NCBI GenBank assembly: GCA_022448645.1
Contig: JAKVBZ010000133.1
Location: forward strand, 1 to 10,185
DNA length: 10,185 bases
From: Pirellulaceae bacterium
GTDB taxonomy: Bacteria; Planctomycetota; Planctomycetia; Pirellulales; Pirellulaceae
Direction of reading: 5' to 3'
Below, piece after piece: positions 6,070 to 10,185 of this stretch. Numbering within the stretch: the stretch's first letter is position 1; each line of letters opens with the position of its first letter. The position numbers and the translations under genes are program-made. The notes below the pieces were generated by a model, which worked only from the letters and a program-made list of their open reading frames with translations, was not told the origin of the DNA and searched no databases.

Positions 6070-7626
6070 ATGATCATGCCAGTTGCTTCACTTAACCGTT
6101 CCTTGCCACCCGAGCTTGTCGATGCGCAACAGCGTATCGAAGCCTACGCACGTGACTATGGGTTGGACTTCTATGCCACGATTTTCGAAATGGTTGACGC
6201 ACAGCAATTGAATGCCATCGCAGCTTACGGTGGATTTCCAACTCGCTATCCACATTGGCGTTTCGGTATGGAATATGAACAACTCTCCAAAGGCTATAGC
6301 TACGGTCTGCAAAAGATTTACGAGTTAGTGATCAACAACGACCCGTGCTATGCGTACCTGATGGCCAGCAACGGGGTAACGGACCAAAAGCTTGTCATGG
6401 CACACGTCTTTGGTCATTGTGACTTTTTTAAAAATAACTATTGGTTTAGCCAGACAAATCGCAAGATGATTGACGATATGGCCAACCACGGTAATCGTGT
6501 TCGCCGACACATGGATCGGTTTGGCGTTGAAAACGTGGAGACTTTCATTGATATCTGTCTCAGCCTAGAAGACCTGATCGACATTCATTCTCCGTTTATT
6601 CAACGTTATGAGCGCCAGGAAAAATACAACTTTCGTGATGCGGCCGACGAACGTGGTTCCGAAGCTGCGGTCGGGAGATTTCGCGCCAAGCAATACATGG
6701 ATCCCTATATCAACCCACCGGACACGTTAGCCAAAGAGGCTGCCAGGCGTCAGCAGCTCATGGCAGAAAAGGGAGGATTTCCCCGAGAACCGATGAGAGA
6801 CATATTACTGTTCTTATTGGAACACGGTCCTTTACTTCCGTGGCAAGTAGATGTGCTGTCGATCATTCGTGATGAGGCCTACTATTTTGCCCCGCAAGGC
6901 CAAACCAAGATTATGAATGAAGGGTGGGCCAGTTATTGGCACTCCACCATCATGACTCGTCACGGGTTGGAGCCTAACGATGTGGTGAACTATGCCGACC
7001 ATAATTCGGGGACGCTAGCTAGCTCTCCCACCAGGTTAAATCCCTACAAGTTGGGAGTCGAATTGTTCCGTGATATTGAGGATCGTTGGAATCGAGGTTG
7101 CTTCGGCCGGGATTACGATGATTGCGACGATCTCGTCACCAAGCGGGAATGGAATACGAATGCTGGATTGGGAAGAGACAAGATATTCGAAGTGCGTCGC
7201 ATTCACAACGACTTGACCTTCATCGACGAGTTTCTCACGCTCGATTTTTGCCGTCGTCATAAAATGTTTCGATTTGGCTATAACGAAAATACAGACTTCT
7301 ATGAAATCGAGTCTCGTGAGTTCCCCAAAGTCAAGCAACAATTGCTGTTTAGTTTGACGAATCGAGGTCGGCCTATCATTTCGGTTACCGAGGGAAACTA
7401 TAAGAATCGTGGCGAATTGTACCTTGTTCATGATTTCAACGGTGTGGAAATGGAAATCGGTTACGCCAACGCGACTTTGGAAAACCTATATGCGCTTTGG
7501 CAGCGGCCGGTTCACGTCGAGACCGTTTTGGAAAACCGTATTGCGACGCTGACATTCGATGGCAAGGAGCATGTGGTGGGCAAGACGGATAAGGTATGGG
7601 ACCAAGATTTGGAAGGAACGGAATAG
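6070..7626 (+). CDS. spoVR: SpoVR-family protein (YcgB)
   Basis: The 518-aa soluble protein is close in size to E. coli YcgB (510) and somewhat longer than Bacillus SpoVR (468), which is needed for spore cortex formation. Its biochemical activity is unknown. In non-sporulating bacteria it accompanies PrkA and YeaH in the starvation response. Family blocks seen: HWRFGMEYE at about 62-70, MAHVFGHCDFFKNN at 110-123, and MNEGWASYWHSTIM from 282. The spaced histidines H112 and H116, with Glu284 and His291, look like a possible metal site, although the HExxH glutamate is absent. The C-terminal 150 or so residues are mixed beta and helical. GGAA at 6063-6066 is 3 nt from the ATG at 6070 and 9 nt from a second ATG at 6076, so the true start may be 6076, two codons shorter. 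A candidate terminator follows the stop directly. Confidence 0.95.
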   Translation: MIMPVASLNRSLPPELVDAQQRIEAYARDYGLDFYATIFEMVDAQQLNAIAAYGGFPTRYPHWRFGMEYEQLSKGYSYGLQKIYELVINNDPCYAYLMASNGVTDQKLVMAHVFGHCDFFKNNYWFSQTNRKMIDDMANHGNRVRRHMDRFGVENVETFIDICLSLEDLIDIHSPFIQRYERQEKYNFRDAADERGSEAAVGRFRAKQYMDPYINPPDTLAKEAARRQQLMAEKGGFPREPMRDILLFLLEHGPLLPWQVDVLSIIRDEAYYFAPQGQTKIMNEGWASYWHSTIMTRHGLEPNDVVNYADHNSGTLASSPTRLNPYKLGVELFRDIEDRWNRGCFGRDYDDCDDLVTKREWNTNAGLGRDKIFEVRRIHNDLTFIDEFLTLDFCRRHKMFRFGYNENTDFYEIESREFPKVKQQLLFSLTNRGRPIISVTEGNYKNRGELYLVHDFNGVEMEIGYANATLENLYALWQRPVHVETVLENRIATLTFDGKEHVVGKTDKVWDQDLEGTE

Positions 7627-7651
7627 GCGTCCCCAGGGAGCCATTTTTTTT
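7626..7651 (+). terminator. Candidate intrinsic terminator after spoVR
   Basis: GGC-(G)-TCC (7626-7632) pairs with GGA-GCC (7637-7642) around a CCAG loop, giving six pairs with one bulged G. One base later comes a run of eight T's (7644-7651). The first G of the stem is the last base of the spoVR stop codon. The stem is short but the T-run is strong, so it plausibly ends the prkA-yeaH-spoVR transcript. Confidence 0.5.
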
Positions 7652-7677
7652 GCGTGGGCCCAGCATAGGGGCCACGC
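7652..7677 (+). other. GC-rich hairpin directly after the T-run
   Basis: GCGTGG (7652-7657) pairs with CCACGC (7672-7677); then a G-G mismatch is followed by CCC (7659-7661) with GGG (7668-7670), around an AGCATA loop. It begins at the base after the T-run and ends 21 nt before the next gene. It has T's on the wrong side to be a + strand terminator, so it may instead protect an RNA end or shape the next leader. Confidence 0.45.
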
Positions 7678-7698
7678 ACCAAAGAAAGCGATCAAACG

Positions 7699-8184
7699 AT
7701 GGCCACGAATATTTCAGATCAAGTGCAGCAGTCGTGGGATGAAATCGGAGCTATTAAGGTTAGCGAGTCTCACCCACAGACGTTGACGGTGAACCATCAA
7801 ACGGACCGTTTTGAAGCAGAATTGGTAGCTATCGACACCATGTCTTGCCGCGTTCTCACTGTGCGTGTTGTGACCCAGCGTTTCTGTAACGCTAGTTCTG
7901 CAGAGCTTCGTCAAACTGCGGACCAGCTGGCGTCCCAGCTGATTTACCTGTTGGAACCGATCGCTCCGATCGAAGTGGATGAGGATCACTCTACGGTGCA
8001 AATGCGTTCCAACCCACCGCATCGTGATGAAAAAGGCACCGAGTACTTTGAATTGCTGGTAAGCCGGACCGGACTTTCTCTCTGCCGTTATCACCAACCT
8101 GCCGACGGATTACGATCGATCATTGCTACCGGTCTGACGCGAGAAATCGTCGGACGTCTGGCAAGTGATTTTTTGCTGGAATAG
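7699..8184 (+). CDS. Hypothetical protein, 161 aa, function unknown
   Basis: I do not recognise a named domain. The protein is soluble and acidic, without signal peptide or membrane helix. Beta-rich N-terminal segments (TLTVNHQTDRFEAELVAID, then CRVLTVRVVTQRF) are followed by a helix (SSAELRQTADQLASQLIYLL), a polar stretch with Pro and His (about 105-113), further strands (EYFELLVSRTGLSLCRYHQ) and a last helix ending in ASDFLLE. The pattern resembles a small alpha/beta domain repeated in degenerate form, but this is a visual impression. Only a weak purine stretch (AAAGAAAG, 7681-7688) precedes the start. It lies after the spoVR terminator and 176 nt before hemQ on the same strand, so a link to either is uncertain. 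The continuous frame and ordinary composition support a real gene. Confidence 0.75.
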   Translation: MATNISDQVQQSWDEIGAIKVSESHPQTLTVNHQTDRFEAELVAIDTMSCRVLTVRVVTQRFCNASSAELRQTADQLASQLIYLLEPIAPIEVDEDHSTVQMRSNPPHRDEKGTEYFELLVSRTGLSLCRYHQPADGLRSIIATGLTREIVGRLASDFLLE

Positions 8185-8227
8185 ACCACATTTCTGCTTG
8201 GTGGTGATGATCCCAGCGAGTCTTCTT

Positions 8228-8255
8228 GCAGCGTTTCTCGCTGCGCTGATCGCAG
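8228..8255 (+). promoter_or_regulatory. Overlapping alternative hairpins upstream of hemQ
   Basis: GCAGCG (8228-8233) pairs with CGCTGC (8239-8244) around a TTTCT loop. CTGCG (8241-8245) can instead pair with CGCAG (8251-8255). Both use 8241-8244, so they exclude each other. A third hairpin lies downstream at 8279-8295. The arrangement is leader-like, but no leader peptide or T-run was seen. Confidence 0.3.
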
Positions 8256-8278
8256 ATTCCCCTATTGTGACTTTCAAC

Positions 8279-8295
8279 ACCCCTCACGTAGGGGT
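8279..8295 (+). promoter_or_regulatory. 6-bp hairpin upstream of hemQ
   Basis: ACCCCT (8279-8284) pairs with AGGGGT (8290-8295) around a CACGT loop, 66 nt before the hemQ start. As DNA it is also an inverted repeat that could bind a regulator. It is not followed by a T-run. Confidence 0.35.
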
Positions 8296-8360
8296 TCTAC
8301 GTTTGTTAGGATACGACAAGTTGTCCTTCCTAGCTCTAACCACTGGAAAGCCACGCGCTT

Positions 8361-9212
8361 ATGAATTTGCGTCCTACCTCAACGAACGAGTCATCGGAGA
8401 TTTCCCTTTGCCCGGACGAAGGCTGGCATTGTACGCATGGGTTCTATTATTTTGATCGGGCTGCCCTAGCGGCAATGGATGTGGACGAGTTAAGTGCAGG
8501 TTGTCAGCAACTGATTGATGTGTTGGATCCTGTGTCGCCATCCGCGCCTCAACGTTTGCAAACTTCGGTTGTTAGCGGTCATAAGGCAGATTTTGGCCTG
8601 ATGGTGATGGATCCTCATCCATTGAAAATCGATGCCGTGCACCAGCGATTGATGGCAACGAAGTTAGGTCCGACATTGCGATCGAGTTATTCATTCGTTT
8701 CGCTCAGTGAGATCTCGGAGTATGTTCCGACGGTGGAACAATATGCCCAGCGGTTGGTGGCAGAAGGAGAAACCGAAGGAAGTCCCGCATTTCAAGCGAA
8801 GGTTGAAGCATACGAAAAACGAGAGCCGATGATGCGTAAGCATCGTTTGACGCCCGACTTTCCACCGTGGCCAGCCACCTGTTTTTATCCGATGAACAAA
8901 ATGCGGCAACCCGGAGAAAATTGGTTCACACTGCCGTTTGCTCAACGGGCCGAATTGATGGCTGAGCATGCCAAGAGCGGCATGCAGTTTGGCGGCAAGG
9001 TGACCCAGCTTATCACGGTTAGCGTGGGATTGGACGATTGGGAGTGGGGAGTGACTCTTTGGGCCCGTAACCCACAATTCCTCAAAGACATCGTTTACCA
9101 AATGCGGTTCGACGAGGCGAGCGCACGTTACGCGGAATTCGGACCTTTCTATACCAGCTACGTGACCAGTGCCACCGACATGTTGAAGCACTGCTGTGTT
9201 TCGCCCGCCTAG
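8361..9212 (+). CDS. hemQ: HemQ-type coproheme decarboxylase (chlorite dismutase family)
   Basis: HemQ (ChdC) removes two propionate carboxyls from coprohaem to yield haem b, the last step of the coproporphyrin-dependent pathway. The 283-aa product begins its fold at EGWHCTHGFYYFDR after about 19 extra residues. Catalytic positions fit the Firmicute enzymes: Tyr176 in FYPMNKMR, the proximal His203 in MAEHAKSGM, and Gln216 in KVTQL. The Tyr-to-His spacing (27) and His-to-Gln spacing (13) equal those of Listeria Tyr147/His174/Gln187 as I recall them. The block GLDDWEWGVTLWARNP follows. The loop Arg typical of true chlorite dismutases is not evident, so decarboxylase is preferred. GGAAAG at 8345-8350 is 10 nt from the ATG. 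No other haem gene is visible here. The N-terminal extension is not a signal peptide. Confidence 0.92.
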   Translation: MNLRPTSTNESSEISLCPDEGWHCTHGFYYFDRAALAAMDVDELSAGCQQLIDVLDPVSPSAPQRLQTSVVSGHKADFGLMVMDPHPLKIDAVHQRLMATKLGPTLRSSYSFVSLSEISEYVPTVEQYAQRLVAEGETEGSPAFQAKVEAYEKREPMMRKHRLTPDFPPWPATCFYPMNKMRQPGENWFTLPFAQRAELMAEHAKSGMQFGGKVTQLITVSVGLDDWEWGVTLWARNPQFLKDIVYQMRFDEASARYAEFGPFYTSYVTSATDMLKHCCVSPA

Positions 9213-9226
9213 TGGCTTGCAATTCA

Positions 9227-9253
9227 TGCCGAATCACATGCTAGCGATCGGCA
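9227..9253 (+). terminator. Possible weak terminator hairpin after hemQ
   Basis: TGCCGA-(A)-TC (9227-9235) pairs with GA-TCGGCA (9246-9253): eight pairs, one bulge, 10-nt loop. The following bases ATCTTTG are only modestly T-rich, so termination would be inefficient. It lies 14 nt after the hemQ stop. Confidence 0.3.
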
Positions 9254-9296
9254 ATCTTTGTGGATTCAGCCAATGGAGTCCCTCCTGCTAGCCAGG

Positions 9297-9325
9297 TTGG
9301 ATGGTCGACAATTCAATCCAATTGG
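9297..9325. promoter_or_regulatory. Inverted repeat upstream of the sigma-54 promoter
   Basis: TTGGAT (9297-9302) and ATCCAA (9316-9321) form an inverted repeat with a 13-nt gap, and CCAATTGG (9318-9325) is itself palindromic. It sits about 100-130 nt upstream of the predicted start near 9424, the usual distance for an enhancer-binding activator of RpoN. The arms are short, so this is a candidate only. Confidence 0.3.
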
Positions 9326-9397
9326 AAATCGCATCTGTAAATGAAACGCGGACTTGCGCTGAGTCTCGGTTTTTAAAGCGATTACTAGTATCAAGTT

Positions 9398-9413
9398 TGG
9401 CACTCGGTTTGCG
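9398..9413 (+). promoter_or_regulatory. Sigma-54 (RpoN) promoter of the flagellar rod gene
   Basis: TGGCAC-TCGGT-TTGCG matches the RpoN consensus TGGCAC-N5-TTGCW at all positions but the last, with GG (9399-9400) and GC (9411-9412) exactly 10 nt apart. T9397 also fits the pyrimidine before the -24 block. Predicted initiation near 9424 gives a 96-nt leader to the ATG at 9520. RpoN control of rod and hook genes is established in many flagellated bacteria. Confidence 0.75.
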
Positions 9414-9519
9414 TTTTGCCAGACGGGACGGTTGAAGCTCGTGTAAAGAACGCACGGTCCAGGCCCTACTGGTTCGGTCGATTGTTGGGGGGGCAAAACC
9501 CGGTGATCGAAAACGACTC

Positions 9520-10185
9520 ATGTCATACGGAATCTATTTGTCAGCAGATGGTGCCCAAGCCCAGGCACAACGGATGGAGGTGATCGCCAACAATTTGGCG
9601 AACGTCGACACGACTGGTTTTAAACGCCAACTGGCTGTGATCCAGGCACGCCATTCTGAGGCGATTGAGCAAGGAGTCGCTACAGAGAATTCAGCGACGA
9701 TCGACGATATTGGTGGCGGCACATTGGTTCAGGAAACGCTGACAGATTTCTCTACAGGGCAGTTAAAACATACTGGAATCCCTTCCGACGTCGCGATTGA
9801 CGGCGATGGCTTCTTTGAGGTGCAAAAGGATGGCCAGAACTTCTTGACCCGAGCGGGGAATTTTATCGTTGGTCCTGGTGGGCTCCTACAAACCTCGAAC
9901 GGTTACGACGTGTTGAGTGCGGGGGGAAGCCAACTTGCGATGCCCGCAGACGTGTCGTGGAGGATTCGTCCGGATGGCACCATTGTCGATCGTAAAAACC
10001 CCGGGACAGTTTTCGGTACGTTATCTATTGTTCGAGCGCAGCAGCCCGGAGATTTGGTCCATCGCGGTGAGAATTTGTTTTCTTCATTGAGCGAGCCCAT
10101 TGCCGTGAAGCCTGGCGATGTCAACGTGCGTAGCGGATATCTCGAAATGTCGGGAGTGAACCCGACTACCGAAATGATGGAAATG
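9520..10185 (+). CDS. flgF: FlgF/FlgG-family flagellar rod protein, 3' end cut by window
   Basis: This gene encodes a rod component of the flagellar basal body, which assembles outside the inner membrane after export through the flagellar type III system; accordingly no Sec signal is present. The 222 residues seen begin MSYGIYLSADGAQAQ, then the rod-family signature IANNLANVDTTGFKR at 22-36, DVAIDGDGFFEV at 90-101, RAGNF at 111-115, and near the end SGYLEMSGVNPTTEMMEM. That last block normally lies about 20-30 residues from the C-terminus, so the whole protein would be near 245-250 aa. This size and the GIY-type N-terminus favour FlgF (proximal rod) over FlgG (distal rod), but the two are paralogues and I cannot exclude FlgG. 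The ribosome site is poor. It is probably the first gene of an operon driven by the sigma-54 site at 9398-9413. Confidence 0.9.
   Translation, partial: MSYGIYLSADGAQAQAQRMEVIANNLANVDTTGFKRQLAVIQARHSEAIEQGVATENSATIDDIGGGTLVQETLTDFSTGQLKHTGIPSDVAIDGDGFFEVQKDGQNFLTRAGNFIVGPGGLLQTSNGYDVLSAGGSQLAMPADVSWRIRPDGTIVDRKNPGTVFGTLSIVRAQQPGDLVHRGENLFSSLSEPIAVKPGDVNVRSGYLEMSGVNPTTEMMEM

Larger units (their letters stand above)
9213..9519. other. 307-nt intergenic region with flagellar control elements
   Basis: No gene was seen. It holds a bulged hairpin after hemQ (9227-9253), an inverted repeat (9297-9321) overlapping the perfect palindrome CCAATTGG (9318-9325), the sigma-54 site (9398-9413), and a run of seven G's (9487-9493) in the leader of the flagellar gene. 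Confidence 0.6.

Noticed and set aside
8165..8455. 96-codon + strand frame with a hydrophobic start, between the 161-aa gene and hemQ
   Set aside because: It overlaps both neighbours in another frame and crosses the hairpins at 8228-8295; the Ala/Leu-rich stretch is short and no ribosome site is present.
8691..9227. 178-codon - strand frame antisense to hemQ
   Set aside because: It lies entirely opposite the conserved HemQ domain, and its translation shows no recognisable motif.

Overview
The window looks like chromosome from a planctomycete, most probably a Rhodopirellula/Pirellula-type member of the Pirellulaceae. The reasons are moderate base composition, large intergenic gaps, and a gene set that I associate with that group: a UVR-motif protein of planctomycete type, the PrkA/DUF444/SpoVR trio, a HemQ-type chlorite-dismutase-family protein, and flagellar genes with RpoN-type promoters. 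This assignment is by recognition of protein families and was not tested by any search. All genes called are on the + strand.

Layout. (1) 1-514: csrA, preceded by two sigma-54-type promoter sequences (52-67 and 141-156) and a leader with alternative hairpins. (2) 515-1642: a 384-nt gap with a near-perfect 13-nt direct repeat and an extended -10 promoter, then a 247-aa UVR-motif protein. (3) 1643-2408: 766 nt with no convincing gene. (4) 2409-7626: a four-gene stress cluster, prkA (yeaG), yeaH (DUF444), a 66-aa unknown protein, and spoVR (ycgB), closed by a candidate intrinsic terminator and a second hairpin. (5) 7699-9212: a 161-aa unknown protein and hemQ. (6) 9213-10185: a third sigma-54-type promoter (9398-9413), then an FlgF/FlgG-family flagellar rod gene cut by the window end.

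How the genes fit together. PrkA, YeaH and SpoVR are a recurrent bacterial set linked to starvation, stationary phase or sporulation: an AAA+ serine kinase, a VWA/MIDAS protein and a SpoVR-family protein. Here a small uncharacterised protein with its own good ribosome site sits between YeaH and SpoVR and is the best candidate for an undescribed component. CsrA and the flagellar rod gene lie at opposite ends of the window but share the same promoter type. Two of the three sites agree at 12 of 16 positions, which suggests that RpoN drives both the flagellar operon and its post-transcriptional regulator. HemQ indicates the coproporphyrin-dependent route of haem synthesis.

No tRNA, rRNA, CRISPR array, insertion sequence or integrase was seen.
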